A stretch of DNA of 64,000 bases, taken from contig NZ_VTOM01000024.1 of the NCBI RefSeq assembly GCF_009765365.1, forward strand, positions 1-64,000. The letters run 5' to 3'. The DNA comes from Antarcticirhabdus aurantiaca (GTDB lineage Bacteria; Pseudomonadota; Alphaproteobacteria; Rhizobiales; Rhizobiaceae). How positions within the stretch are numbered: the first letter of the stretch is position 1; every line of letters begins with the position of its first letter. The translations under genes were made by a program, and so were the position numbers. Positions 8,024 through 17,453 of the stretch are shown piece after piece. The notes beneath the pieces were generated by a model. That model saw only the letters and a program-made list of their open reading frames with translations. It was not told the DNA's origin and made no database searches.

Positions 8024-11000
8024 ATGGGCCTGACCATCGCGCGCCGCTACACCAAAGCCGGCACCAGCCCCTACGCGGACATCCCGTTCCGCAAGGCGAC
8101 CAGCGAGATCCGCAACCCCGACGGCTCGATCGTCTTCCGCCTCGCGGACATCGACGTACCCGCCCAGTTCAGCCAGGTGGCGAGCGACATCCTCGCTCAG
8201 AAGTACTTCCGCAAGGCCGGCGTGCCGAAGGTCCTGAAGAAGGTCGAGGAGAACGACGTTCCCTCCTTCCTGTGGCGTTCGGTCGCGGACGAGGAGGCCC
8301 TTGCCGCCCTGCCCGAGGATGAGCGCACGGGCTCGGAGATGGACGCGCGGCAGGTGTTCAGCCGGCTCGCCGGCACCTGGACCTATTGGGGATGGAAGGG
8401 GGGCTACTTCGAGAACGAGGACGATGCGCGCGCCTTCCGCGACGAGCTCTGCTTCATGCTCGCCACCCAGAAGGTCGCGCCGAACTCCCCGCAATGGTTC
8501 AACACGGGCCTGCATTGGGCCTACGGCATCGACGGGCCGAGCCAGGGCCACTTCTACGTCGACCCGTTCACGGGCGAGCTGACGCGCTCCGAGTCCGCCT
8601 ACGAGCATCCGCAGCCGCATGCCTGCTTCATCCAGTCCGTCCAGGACGACCTCGTCAACGAGGGCGGCATCATGGACCTCTGGGTGCGCGAGGCGCGCCT
8701 GTTCAAGTACGGCTCGGGCACCGGCTCGAACTTCTCCCGCCTGCGCGGCGAGGGCGAGAAGCTGTCGGGCGGCGGCAAGTCCTCCGGCCTGATGAGCTTC
8801 CTCAAGATCGGTGATCGCGCGGCCGGCGCCATCAAGTCCGGCGGCACCACGCGCCGCGCGGCTAAGATGGTGGTGGTCGACATCGACCACCCCGATATCG
8901 AGAAGTACATCTCCTGGAAGGTCCAGGAGGAGGAGAAGGTCGCCGCTCTCGTCACGGGCTCCAAGACCGTCTCCAAGCACATGAAGGCCATCCTCTCGGC
9001 CTGCGTGAACTGCGAAGGCTCGGGCGACGACTGCTTCGACCCGAACAAGAACCCGGCCCTCAAGCGCGCCATCCGCGACGCCAAGAAGGCGCAGGTGCCG
9101 GAGAACTACGCCAAGCGCGTCATCCAGTTCGCGCGCCAGGGCTACACCCAGATCGAATTCCCGGTCTTCGACACCGACTGGGATTCGGAAGCCTATCTCA
9201 CGGTCTCCGGCCAGAACTCGAACAACTCGGTGCGCGTCACCGACGAGTTCCTCCAGGCCGTCGAGGAGGACCGCACCTGGGACCTCACCGCCCGCAAGGA
9301 CGGGCGCGTCGTCAAGACGCTGCCGGCTCGTGAGCTGTGGGAGCGCATCGGCTACGCTGCCTGGGCTTCGGCCGATCCCGGCATCCAGTTCCACACGACG
9401 ATCAACGACTGGCACACCTGCGCGGCGGCCGGCCCGATCATCGCGTCGAACCCGTGCTCCGAGTACATGTTCCTCGACGACACGGCCTGCAACCTCGCCT
9501 CGCTGAACCTCCTTCAGTTCCGGGAGACCGGTGGGCGCTTCGACACCGAGGCTTTCGAGCACGCGACGCGCATCTGGACGATCGTCCTCGAGATCTCCGT
9601 CATGATGGCGCAGTTCCCCTCGAAGGAGATCGCGCGCCTTTCCTACGACTATCGGACCCTCGGCCTCGGCTTTGCCAATATCGGCGGCCTCCTGATGACG
9701 GCCGGCATCCCCTACGACTCCAAGGAAGGCCGCGCGATCTGCGGCGCGATCTCCGCGCTGATGACCGGCATCGCCTACAAGACCTCGGCCGAGATGGCCG
9801 GGGTGCTCGGCTCCTTCCCCGACTACGAGCGCAACGCGGAAGGCATGCTGCGCGTCATGCGCAACCATTCCCGCGCGGCCGCCGGCATCGCGAACGGCTA
9901 TGAGGGTCTCTCCGTCGACCCCGTGCCGCTCGACCACGCCTCGCTCAAGGACAAGCGCCTGTCGGGCCGCGCCAAGGCGGCCTGGACGGAAGCCGTCGAG
10001 ATGGGCTCGCGCCACGGCTACCGCAACGCGCAGGTCTCGGTGATCGCGCCGACCGGCACGATCGGCCTCGTCATGGATTGCGATACCACGGGAATCGAGC
10101 CGGACTTCGCTCTGGTGAAGTTCAAGAAGCTCGCCGGCGGCGGCTACTTCAAGATCATCAACCGCGCCGTTCCCGAGGCGCTGCGCACGCTCGGCTACAC
10201 CGAGGCGCAGATCGCCGAGATCGAGGCTTATGCCGTCGGCCACGGCAACCTCGACCAGGCGCCCGCGATCAACCCCTCGACGCTTCGCGCCAAGGGTTTC
10301 GGCGACGAGCAGCTGGCCGCCCTCAAGGACGGGTTGAAGAGCGCCTTCGACATCAAGTTCGCCTTCAACAAGTGGAGCCTCGGCGAAGCCTTCTGCCGCG
10401 ACGTCCTGAAGATGACGGACGAGCAGCTGAACGACGTCACCTTCGAGATGCTGCCCTTCCTGGGCTTCGCCAAGAAGGACATCGAGGCCGCCAACATCCA
10501 CGTCTGCGGCGCGATGACCCTGGAAGGCGCGCCGCACCTGAAGGACCAGCACCTGCCGGTCTTCGACTGCGCCAATCCGTGCGGGCGCATCGGCAAGCGC
10601 TTCCTCTCGGTCGAGAGCCACATCCGCATGATGGCGGCCTCGCAGCCCTTCATCTCGGGCGCGATCTCCAAGACGATCAACATGCCGAACGAGGCGAGCG
10701 TCGAGGACTGCCAGAACGCCTACATGCTGTCCTGGAAGCTGGCGCTGAAGGCCAACGCCCTCTACCGCGACGGCTCCAAGCTCTCCCAGCCGCTCAACGC
10801 CTCGCTGATCGCCGACGATGAGGAGGACGAGGAGGTCGTCGCCGAGCTGACCGAGGCGCTCATCGCCGCCCCCGCCCCGGCGCGCGCGGCGGAAGTCGCC
10901 GAGCGGATCGTCGAGCGCGTGATCGAGCGCGTCACCCGCGAACGCGAGAAGCTGCCGAACCGCCGCAAGGGCTACACCCAGAAGGCCATCGTCGGCGGCC

Positions 11001-11902
11001 ACAAGGTGTACCTGCGCACCGGCGAGTTCGACGACGGGCGCATCGGCGAGATCTTCATCGACATGCACAAGGAAGGCGCCGCCTTCCGCGCGATGATGAA
11101 CAACTTCGCCATCGCCATCTCGCTCGGCCTGCAGTTCGGCGTGCCGTTGGAGGAGTACGTGGAGGCCTTCACCTTCACGCGCTTCGAGCCGGCCGGCATG
11201 GTACAGGGCAACGAAGCGATCAAGAACGCGACTTCGATCCTCGACTACGTGTTCCGCGAGCTCGCCGTGTCCTATCTCGGCCGCCACGATCTCGCCCACG
11301 TCCAGCCCGAGGAGCTCAGCGCCTCGACGATCGGCCGAGGCGTGGCGGGCGACAAGCCGGCGCCGCTGCCGATTTCCTCCGGCATGGTCCGCGGCCAGAC
11401 CAGCCGCTTCCGGCTCGTGTCGACCAACGACCCGGTCGGCTCGGCCGCCGGCCAGCCGGCACCCGGCGCCGCCAAGCCCGCCGCATCGCCTGCGACGGCC
11501 GCCGCGCCGAAGCCGGGCAGCGTCGCTGCCGCCGCCGTCGCTCGCGTCGGGGGGCCGGCGTCGCGCGGGAGCGTTGCGGCGAGCGCCGCCTCCGGCTCGG
11601 CAGCCCTCGCCGTCGCCGCCAGCCTCGACATCGCCGTGGACCCCATCAAGGGCTTTCGCCGCGACTACGAAGCGGCCCCGTCGACCGAGACGTCTCCCGC
11701 GCAGGCGCTCTTCGAAACCACCGGCGCCGAGAGCGACGCCGCGGCCAAGCCGAAGGCCGCCAGCGCAAGCGAGCGCCGGGCACAAGCCATGATGAAGGGG
11801 TACACCGGTGACAGCTGCACCGAATGCGGCAACTACTCCATGGTCCGCAACGGCACCTGCCTCAAATGCGACACGTGCGGGAGTACTTCAGGGTGCTCGT
11901 AG
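8024..11902 (+). CDS. nrdJ: Vitamin B12-dependent class II ribonucleotide reductase
   Basis: Reduces ribonucleotides to deoxyribonucleotides using adenosylcobalamin, independent of oxygen. The 1,292-residue product has the N-terminal RNR barrel start ([15 protein letters not shown]), the active-site strand [22 protein letters not shown], the APTGTIG loop, and a long Ala/Pro-rich linker (about residues 1145-1240). It ends in a cysteine-rich tail [22 protein letters not shown] that re-reduces the active site. The start MGLTIARRY has GAGGAG 7 bases upstream. The length is normal for the alphaproteobacterial long NrdJ. Likely essential housekeeping; marks the backbone side of the accessory region. 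Confidence 0.97.
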   Translation: MGLTIARRYTKAGTSPYADIPFRKATSEIRNPDGSIVFRLADIDVPAQFSQVASDILAQKYFRKAGVPKVLKKVEENDVPSFLWRSVADEEALAALPEDERTGSEMDARQVFSRLAGTWTYWGWKGGYFENEDDARAFRDELCFMLATQKVAPNSPQWFNTGLHWAYGIDGPSQGHFYVDPFTGELTRSESAYEHPQPHACFIQSVQDDLVNEGGIMDLWVREARLFKYGSGTGSNFSRLRGEGEKLSGGGKSSGLMSFLKIGDRAAGAIKSGGTTRRAAKMVVVDIDHPDIEKYISWKVQEEEKVAALVTGSKTVSKHMKAILSACVNCEGSGDDCFDPNKNPALKRAIRDAKKAQVPENYAKRVIQFARQGYTQIEFPVFDTDWDSEAYLTVSGQNSNNSVRVTDEFLQAVEEDRTWDLTARKDGRVVKTLPARELWERIGYAAWASADPGIQFHTTINDWHTCAAAGPIIASNPCSEYMFLDDTACNLASLNLLQFRETGGRFDTEAFEHATRIWTIVLEISVMMAQFPSKEIARLSYDYRTLGLGFANIGGLLMTAGIPYDSKEGRAICGAISALMTGIAYKTSAEMAGVLGSFPDYERNAEGMLRVMRNHSRAAAGIANGYEGLSVDPVPLDHASLKDKRLSGRAKAAWTEAVEMGSRHGYRNAQVSVIAPTGTIGLVMDCDTTGIEPDFALVKFKKLAGGGYFKIINRAVPEALRTLGYTEAQIAEIEAYAVGHGNLDQAPAINPSTLRAKGFGDEQLAALKDGLKSAFDIKFAFNKWSLGEAFCRDVLKMTDEQLNDVTFEMLPFLGFAKKDIEAANIHVCGAMTLEGAPHLKDQHLPVFDCANPCGRIGKRFLSVESHIRMMAASQPFISGAISKTINMPNEASVEDCQNAYMLSWKLALKANALYRDGSKLSQPLNASLIADDEEDEEVVAELTEALIAAPAPARAAEVAERIVERVIERVTREREKLPNRRKGYTQKAIVGGHKVYLRTGEFDDGRIGEIFIDMHKEGAAFRAMMNNFAIAISLGLQFGVPLEEYVEAFTFTRFEPAGMVQGNEAIKNATSILDYVFRELAVSYLGRHDLAHVQPEELSASTIGRGVAGDKPAPLPISSGMVRGQTSRFRLVSTNDPVGSAAGQPAPGAAKPAASPATAAAPKPGSVAAAAVARVGGPASRGSVAASAASGSAALAVAASLDIAVDPIKGFRRDYEAAPSTETSPAQALFETTGAESDAAAKPKAASASERRAQAMMKGYTGDSCTECGNYSMVRNGTCLKCDTCGSTSGCS

Positions 11903-12375
11903 TATGCCGAGCTTGATGGTGACCCTGATGCGTCACTCATTCTGGTCCAGCTAAAAACGGCACCTTGGTTTGCCTCAGCGGCACTTCTGACAGGCCACTT
12001 GGCACGTTAGGTCTGCCTCAGTCGTAAAATAGCGATCCGAGCCCGATTTCGCGGGGCTCGGGTCGTCCTCCAAACCGGTTGATCTCCGGAACCGGCGAGA
12101 CCTGATCCGACGCCTATAGACCGCTCGCCACCTCTTCAGTCCTGCGCACCGTCGGTGCGCAGGAGTTTTAAGAAGAACATATCAGGATCAAAGTCTTAAC
12201 AACCGCCTCTCACGTTACGTGCTTGCGGTTCGCTCAAGTGGCTGACTGATCGTCACGACAGGCACCGCGCTGTCACTTCGGCCGTCTAGGACGGAGCCTC
12301 CGGATCCCGGCAAAAAGCCGATGCATCTCGAGCCGGCGCTTCCGCGAGCAGATCCGCAAACAGGAGACACCTCCC
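11903..12375. other. Intergenic junction after nrdJ
   Basis: About 470 bases without a gene, of visibly lower GC content and different base use from nrdJ. A GC-rich hairpin (CGAGCCC and GGGCTCG arms near 12035-12062) and a strong terminator follow nrdJ. The rest, up to the Cap5 start, should hold the CBASS promoter. The stretch 11925-11985 looks like foreign or transposon-derived DNA, which I cannot confirm. Confidence 0.45.
12139..12170 (+). terminator. Intrinsic terminator upstream of CBASS 1
   Basis: A ten-base-pair perfect stem, CCTGCGCACC (12141-12150) and GGTGCGCAGG (12154-12163) with a three-base loop, followed by AGTTTTA. It could insulate the CBASS genes from nrdJ read-through. Confidence 0.7.
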
Positions 12376-13563
12376 ATGGCGAAGAAAGCAGCGCAGAGCG
12401 TCACGAGCCTCGGCGCGACCAAACGAGCAGGCGGCCGCAAGCCGATCCCCTACAATACGCGGGCGCTTCTGTGGGCTCGTGCGGCCGGCCGCTGCCAGTA
12501 CACGGGATGCAACAGGTCGTTGATCGGCGACCTCCTGTCCGGGTCGCCGAACGCGAACTTGGCCGCGATTGCCCATATCGTCGCCGACTCCGAAAGAGGC
12601 CCTCGCGGCGACGCGGTCTTGTCACCCAAGCTCGCCGTCGCCGTCGAGAACCTGATGTTGGTGTGCGACGTCCATCACAGGATCATCGACAGCCACGATC
12701 GCGTAGCCGATCATCCCGCGAGCCGATTGATGGAGATGAAGCGGCTCCACGAGGAACGGGTCGAGATCGTCACGGGGGTGGCCGAGGATCACGGCTGTCA
12801 CGCCGTCCGCTTCGCGGCCAGGATCGGCGACAACGAGTCCCCGGTCGGAAAAGGCATGATCCAATCGTCACTTTCGCCAGACCGGTACGTCGTCGCCGGC
12901 GGCTGGATCGATCTCGATGTCGTGAATCTCGACCTCCCGGACCACGATCCTGCGTTTTGGGCCATCCATCTGCGCAATCTCAGGCGAGGTTTCACCGAGA
13001 AGGTCCGCGGTCGGATGGAACGCAGCGAAATCGAGCGCCTCGCCGTCTTCGGGCTCGCTCCGATCCCTCTCCTGTTCGAACTTGGTCGCCTCATCTCGGA
13101 CATCTCGAACGCCGAAGTCCGTCAGCTCCTGCGTGATCCGAAGGGATGGTCGTGGGCGGAAAACTCCAGGCCGGTGCGGTACACGGTAAGCGAACCCGCC
13201 GGATCCGGCCGTCTGGTCGCGCTCAAGTTGGAGATCAGCGCCTCGATTCACGACGACCGGCTCGCCTTCCTGGGCGCCGTTCCGGTCTGGTCGATAACGG
13301 CCGTCGGAGCGCACAACGACATCATGCGACGGCGTGAGGACTTGGCTGAATTCGCCAAGGTGTTTCGAGGGACGCTGGACGCGATCAAGAGCAAGCACGG
13401 CGAGGACGTCGAAGTGCATATCTTCCCGGCCGCTCCGGTTTCCGCCGCGATCGAGGCCGGCCGCTCCTGGCAGCCGAAAGCGCATCCCCCCCTCGTCATC
13501 TACGACCAGAATCGCACGCTTGGCGGCTTCGTTCAGGCCCACGCGATCAAGCAGGAAGTTTGA
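12376..13563 (+). CDS. cap5: CBASS effector Cap5: HNH endonuclease with SAVED domain
   Basis: Cyclic-nucleotide-activated DNase that kills the infected cell by degrading DNA. The N-terminal HNH domain shows a CxxxxC pair (Cys40, Cys45), His67 in AAIAHIVAD, Asn92 and LVCDVHH (Cys97, His100, His101). Residues about 200-395 form a SAVED ligand-binding domain with the typical ending HIFPAAPVSAAIEAGR...LVIYDQN. At 395 residues it has the usual Cap5 size. AGGAGA lies about 8 bases before the ATG. It is the first gene of a two-gene operon; its stop is three bases before the CD-NTase start. Family knowledge: SAVED binding of a cyclic di- or trinucleotide drives tetramerisation and HNH activation. Confidence 0.92.
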   Translation: MAKKAAQSVTSLGATKRAGGRKPIPYNTRALLWARAAGRCQYTGCNRSLIGDLLSGSPNANLAAIAHIVADSERGPRGDAVLSPKLAVAVENLMLVCDVHHRIIDSHDRVADHPASRLMEMKRLHEERVEIVTGVAEDHGCHAVRFAARIGDNESPVGKGMIQSSLSPDRYVVAGGWIDLDVVNLDLPDHDPAFWAIHLRNLRRGFTEKVRGRMERSEIERLAVFGLAPIPLLFELGRLISDISNAEVRQLLRDPKGWSWAENSRPVRYTVSEPAGSGRLVALKLEISASIHDDRLAFLGAVPVWSITAVGAHNDIMRRREDLAEFAKVFRGTLDAIKSKHGEDVEVHIFPAAPVSAAIEAGRSWQPKAHPPLVIYDQNRTLGGFVQAHAIKQEV

Positions 13564-13566
13564 TCT

Positions 13567-15126
13567 ATGAACATCCTAGCCCCGATGCAGCCTTCGCCTA
13601 CCTTCGAACGCTTCCTCGACGAGGTCGAACGCGAGGTCGAGGTAAGCGAAAGCCAGGATGCGGCAGCCCGGAAGAGCTACAAGTCTGTCGGCGAGTGGCT
13701 CGATCGTCCGGCCTCGGAGTTGCGACCGTACCTGCCATGGGTCTACGCGCAAGGATCGTTCCGTCTCGGCACAGCCATCAAGCCCATAGGTGACGGCGAA
13801 TACGACGTCGACGCCGTCTGCGAACTTCGAGCCATGTCAAAGGCGGATCGCAGCCAGCGAGACCTGAAGGCCATGCTGGGGCGCGAGATCGAAGCCTACG
13901 CGGTGGCGCGGCAGATGTCGAAGGAGCCGACCGAGCGAACCAGATGCTGGACGCTTCACTATGCGGACGACGCCAAGTTCCACCTCGACGTGACGCCGTG
14001 CGTGCCCAACCTTGAGCAACGGGCACTCTTGCGGGCAATCGGAGTACCGTCGGACTGGACGGACACCGCCGTGTCGATCACCGACAAGGGCCATCCGAAC
14101 TACGCGACCGTGTCGGCGGACTGGCCACGTAGCAATCCACGCGCATACGCCGACTGGTTCACGCATCGGATGGGTCAGGTTTTCCTCCGGCGTCGAGCCG
14201 AGGTGGCCAAGTCCACCCGCGCCCAGGTGGACGAGATTCCGGTCCATCGCGTCAGAACCCCGTTGCAATCGGCCATCAAGCTGCTGAAGCGACATCGGGA
14301 CGTGATGTTCAGCGGTGACCCCGAAGACGCGCCGATCTCGATCGTCATCACGACCCTCTCGGCGCATGCCTATCGCCAAGAAGAAACCACGGGACGCGCG
14401 CTCGCAGGCATCCTCACGAGGATGGAGGAAGGAATCGGGTACTCGAACGGCCGATGGTCGATACCCAACCCGACCGATCCAGGTGAGAACTTCGCCGACC
14501 GCTGGAATCCCTCTGAAAGCAATCCGGCTCCCAAGAAGCACGAAGCCTTCAAAGATTGGCTGGAGGCTGCGCGACGAGACTTCCTCGCGTTGGCGTCGTC
14601 GACGGACCGAGCCGCCATGGCGGAGGTGATGGCAAGAGCCGTCGGCAACGTCCCGATCCAAGCGATCCTCGATCGGCACCCTGCCGTCGCCGGACATGGC
14701 GTGCTGGCTCGGGTCCGACAATTCGGGCGCTCCGTTGTCGAGCACGCAAATCACAGACGGCGGCCGACGTGGCCGCCTCGCCCGCTGGGTCAAGTCTCGA
14801 TCTCATCCGCCACGTTCTCAAGGGCGGGTTTCCGTCCCACGCCGATCGGAAGTGACGGCCCCGCTCTGCCCAAGTCGGGTAGTCTTCGCTTCGAAGCGCG
14901 GACGAACGTCTCCACTCCGTACAAGATCTACTGGCAAATCGTGAACACCGGCTTCGATGCCGAGCGGGCCAATTGCCTGCGAGGGCGCTTCGAGACCCTT
15001 GAGAACGGAAATCTCACGAAGGTCGAGAGCACGCTCTATTCGGGAACGCATTCCATCGAATGCTTCATCGTCAAGGGAGGATATCTGGCCGCAAGAAGCG
15101 GTCCCTTCATCGTCAATATCGATTAG
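13567..15126 (+). CDS. CBASS cyclic-oligonucleotide synthase (CD-NTase) with C-terminal sensor domain
   Basis: Synthesises the cyclic-nucleotide alarm that activates Cap5. The nucleotidyltransferase core has GS at residues 63-64 (AQGSFRLGTAIKP), the metal pair Asp80 and Asp82 (EYDVDAV) and the third aspartate Asp141 (HLDVTP). An OAS-type helical region follows. Residues about 412-519 resemble the AGS-C sensor domain (strand ISSATFSRAGF, then YKIYWQIVNTG, ending GGYLAARSGPFIVNID). Such C-terminal domains are suspected to sense infection. The exact clade and nucleotide product cannot be told by eye; Cap5 partners are often clade G or D enzymes. No Cap2, Cap3 or HORMA/TRIP13 genes are next to it, so this is a minimal type I system. 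Confidence 0.92.
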   Translation: MNILAPMQPSPTFERFLDEVEREVEVSESQDAAARKSYKSVGEWLDRPASELRPYLPWVYAQGSFRLGTAIKPIGDGEYDVDAVCELRAMSKADRSQRDLKAMLGREIEAYAVARQMSKEPTERTRCWTLHYADDAKFHLDVTPCVPNLEQRALLRAIGVPSDWTDTAVSITDKGHPNYATVSADWPRSNPRAYADWFTHRMGQVFLRRRAEVAKSTRAQVDEIPVHRVRTPLQSAIKLLKRHRDVMFSGDPEDAPISIVITTLSAHAYRQEETTGRALAGILTRMEEGIGYSNGRWSIPNPTDPGENFADRWNPSESNPAPKKHEAFKDWLEAARRDFLALASSTDRAAMAEVMARAVGNVPIQAILDRHPAVAGHGVLARVRQFGRSVVEHANHRRRPTWPPRPLGQVSISSATFSRAGFRPTPIGSDGPALPKSGSLRFEARTNVSTPYKIYWQIVNTGFDAERANCLRGRFETLENGNLTKVESTLYSGTHSIECFIVKGGYLAARSGPFIVNID

Positions 15127-15347
15127 GAGCGTCGGCACTTCGAAGGAAGCCTGGCAACCATCCGAATTGACATGGCGAACCTGTCTTAGGGGCGGCAGTA
15201 AGCGTGCAGCATGGGCCGCGGCAGGTGCCTCTCGGAGGTTTGGCCATCGCAATCAGGTCCGCTCGGTGAAGTGAACCTCGCGAGCTTCGGTGACCGGTCG
15301 CACAACGAACCGAATGTCTGGCCCAGGCCGCCCCGAGCTACATGTTG

Positions 15348-15935
15348 TCACGCGCTTCGCTCCAGAGCGAACCTGATGGACCACAATTGATCGTCGACGG
15401 CGGCGAACCGGTCGTCGATCATCTCGTCCCATCGTCCCGGAAACAGCTTCTCGGCCGCCGACGTCGCTGCCAGCACGGCGACATGGAGCTGATCGCTCTC
15501 GATCTCCACCGTCTGAGCTGACGTGCCCAGGTGCTCCTTCAGGAACTGGTCCGTGATGCTCGCGATGGCGACGGACATCGGATGCAGGGAGGATCCCGGA
15601 CGTCGATGGGCCGTCAGCAGTAGCCCAGCCAGATCCGGACAATTCAGGAGCGTTTGCGTCAGCACCTTGATCCATCCGACGAACATGCCGTTCCCGACGT
15701 CCTCAGGCAGAGGGTTCCGAGACCATTCCAGAAGGCTTGCGAACTCCTCGTCGACGACCTGCGCGATCAGGCTCTCTCGCGAAGGAAACATGCGCTTGAA
15801 CTTGCCATGGCCGATGCCGGCTCTCTCCCAGACCGTTCGCAATGGCAGGTCGGCACCATGCTCCTCGTAGAGCTTGGTGGCGATGCGGACCAGCTTGTGG
15901 CGTGTCGTTTTTTCGGAGGCTGAATTCTGCGGCAT
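15348..15935 (-). CDS. TetR/AcrR family transcriptional regulator
   Basis: A 195-residue regulator. The N-terminal helix-turn-helix (LVRIATKLYEEHGADLPLRTVWERAGIGHGKFKRMF) is of TetR type, though the turn is slightly unusual (AGIGHGKFKRMFPSRESL). The C-terminal ligand domain is not assignable. A GTG codon lies four codons earlier (15947). I prefer the ATG at 15935. It is transcribed toward CBASS 1 and is separated by 220 bases from its end. Its target could be its own upstream region; nothing in the sequence links it firmly to the CBASS genes. Confidence 0.8.
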   Translation of the reverse strand: MPQNSASEKTTRHKLVRIATKLYEEHGADLPLRTVWERAGIGHGKFKRMFPSRESLIAQVVDEEFASLLEWSRNPLPEDVGNGMFVGWIKVLTQTLLNCPDLAGLLLTAHRRPGSSLHPMSVAIASITDQFLKEHLGTSAQTVEIESDQLHVAVLAATSAAEKLFPGRWDEMIDDRFAAVDDQLWSIRFALERSA

Positions 15936-16541
15936 GTGATGTTCCACGTCGGCGGCGCATCACCTCGTCGCCGTTCCGACGATCATGGAACCACGATCCG
16001 CTTAACGAACCCGCCAACCTCCACCTAAGGGGACTTCACCCTCGCACCCGGCGAGATCAGCCGACATCCCTGATCCAAGGTCCAGTGCTCCTCCGAACCG
16101 TGACGTGCTGACAGCGCCCGCGTCGCCGCCGCGGGCGGAGGGCGCCCCCCTTCCGTGGGTCGATCGTCGGCAGGGTGTCACATCGAGATATCGCCCCTCG
16201 GGAAGCCGGAACATCGTACCGGGTTCATCTGGAGCCAACGTCCTCCGACCATCGTGACAGCGTCTCATCGTGAGCGGAAGAAGCCGAGCCTCGGATCGCG
16301 CGTGGCCGACGCCTCGGCCCGGCGCCCTTTGCAGAGCCTCATCGTGGCGCCGATCAGCCGACCTTCGACCGCGTTCAGCATCGGCGCCGAACGCACGCCG
16401 CGCATTCCCGACCGGCACGTGGGAACGAGGGGATCCGAGGTCGTGCACATCTGAGACTTTGTACCAAGCTCTTCATGACGCCGTTCCAACGCGACCGGGA
16501 CGGCGTCACGGCCTGTGCAGGTTCGACTTCGGCTTCTTCGG

Positions 16542-16915
16542 GACGATGTCCCGATCACGTCGGGACGTCGTCCCGGTTCCACCGACCTCGAGTTCGAGCC
16601 GGTCGAGACATCGTCCCGATCACGTCGGGACGTCGTCCCGGTTCCACCGACCTCGAGTTCGAGCCGGTCGAGACATCGTCCCGATCACGTCGGGACGTCG
16701 TCCCGGTTCCATCGACCTCGAGTTCGAGCCGGTTGAGACATCGTCCCGATCACGTCGGGACGTCGTCCCGGTTCCACCGACCTCGAGTTCGAGCCGGTCG
16801 AGACTTCGTCCCGATCACGTCGGGACATCGTCCCGGTTCCACCGACCTCGAGTTCGAGCCGGTCGAGACTTCGTCCCAGTCAGGTCGAGATGTTGTCTCG
16901 TGCGACCGGCGCCGA
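16542..16915. repeat. Tandem array of a 65-bp dyad-rich repeat, five copies plus a degenerate sixth
   Basis: Copies start at 16542, 16607, 16672, 16737 and 16802, with a decayed copy from 16867. The first five differ at only a few positions. Each unit has GTCCCGA, five bases, TCGGGAC (a perfect dyad), then GTC and GTCCC, so that GTCCC, GGGAC and GTCCC alternate. A second palindrome CTCGAGTTCGAG lies in the other half. The 65-base period is not a multiple of three, which argues against coding. It could be a protein-binding array, a structured RNA, or an origin/partition-like site. It is upstream of the Fic gene and between the two CBASS systems. Confidence 0.9.
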
Positions 16916-17390
16916 GTTGGCTGATTCCGGGGCAATGTCCTGAACACGTCAGGACACCGTCCCGACTTCACCACGACGAGGGTCGTCGACGACCTACCGC
17001 GTCTCAGCTCCCCTTCGCAGAGGTGGTAGAACGTGTCGCTGCAAGCCGCCGGCCACCAGCCGCCGGAAGGCGGACGAGACCGATCGCAGCCTCCATAGGT
17101 CTTGGAGGGCCATTGGACGGTCCGGCAGCGGCGGCTCGTGACCTCGTTGCGAGAGAACCGGGTTCTGGTCCTGAAACGACGAAAGAGGATCTCGATCGGT
17201 CCGGGACCTTGTCCCGGTTCAGGTCGCCACGGCCGGTCCAGATGAGCGCTGTCATGCAGGGGGTCGCCATCGATCAGCCCAACGACGAGGAAGCTCTCGT
17301 CCGGACGATGGCGGAAGCGGTCGTACAGACGAGCAGTCAACGTTCTCCAACGTCGCAAAACCATGACAAGCGCAAGCAGAGCCATTCATG

Positions 17391-17416
17391 TTATGGCTTT
17401 TTCGAATAAACCATAA
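17391..17416 (+). promoter_or_regulatory. AT-rich dyad in the Fic promoter region
   Basis: TTATGG (17391) and CCATAA (17411) face each other across 14 bases, in a locally AT-rich stretch (GC dip) about 40 bases before the Fic start. This is the place expected for an operator or -35/-10 region. Identity of the binding protein is unknown. Confidence 0.4.
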
Positions 17417-17453
17417 TATACGCGGCCGTGTACGATCATGTGATGGGTTTCAG

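Larger units (their letters stand above)
15936..17453. other. Long intergenic region carrying the 65-bp repeat array
   Basis: About 1.5 kb without a believable gene. Open frames that cross it are repeats read in shifting frames or arginine-rich artefacts. The region holds the 65-bp tandem array, further dyads of the same sort (TGTCCTGA, five bases, TCAGGACA at 16936-16956; GGGAC CTT GTCCC near 17206), and the Fic promoter region at its right end. Confidence 0.6.

Noticed and set aside
7985-11785. A 1,266-codon frame opposite nrdJ
   Set aside because: Artefact of high GC and codon use in nrdJ; no start signal and no recognisable domain.
16542-16915. CRISPR array
   Set aside because: There are no unique spacers: repeats of 65 bases follow each other directly, and no cas gene is in the window.
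16270-17409. Long open frames through the repeat array that could encode a repetitive protein
   Set aside because: The repeat period is 65 bases, not a multiple of three, so each copy is read in a different frame. The frames lack a ribosome site and the differences between copies are not at third positions.
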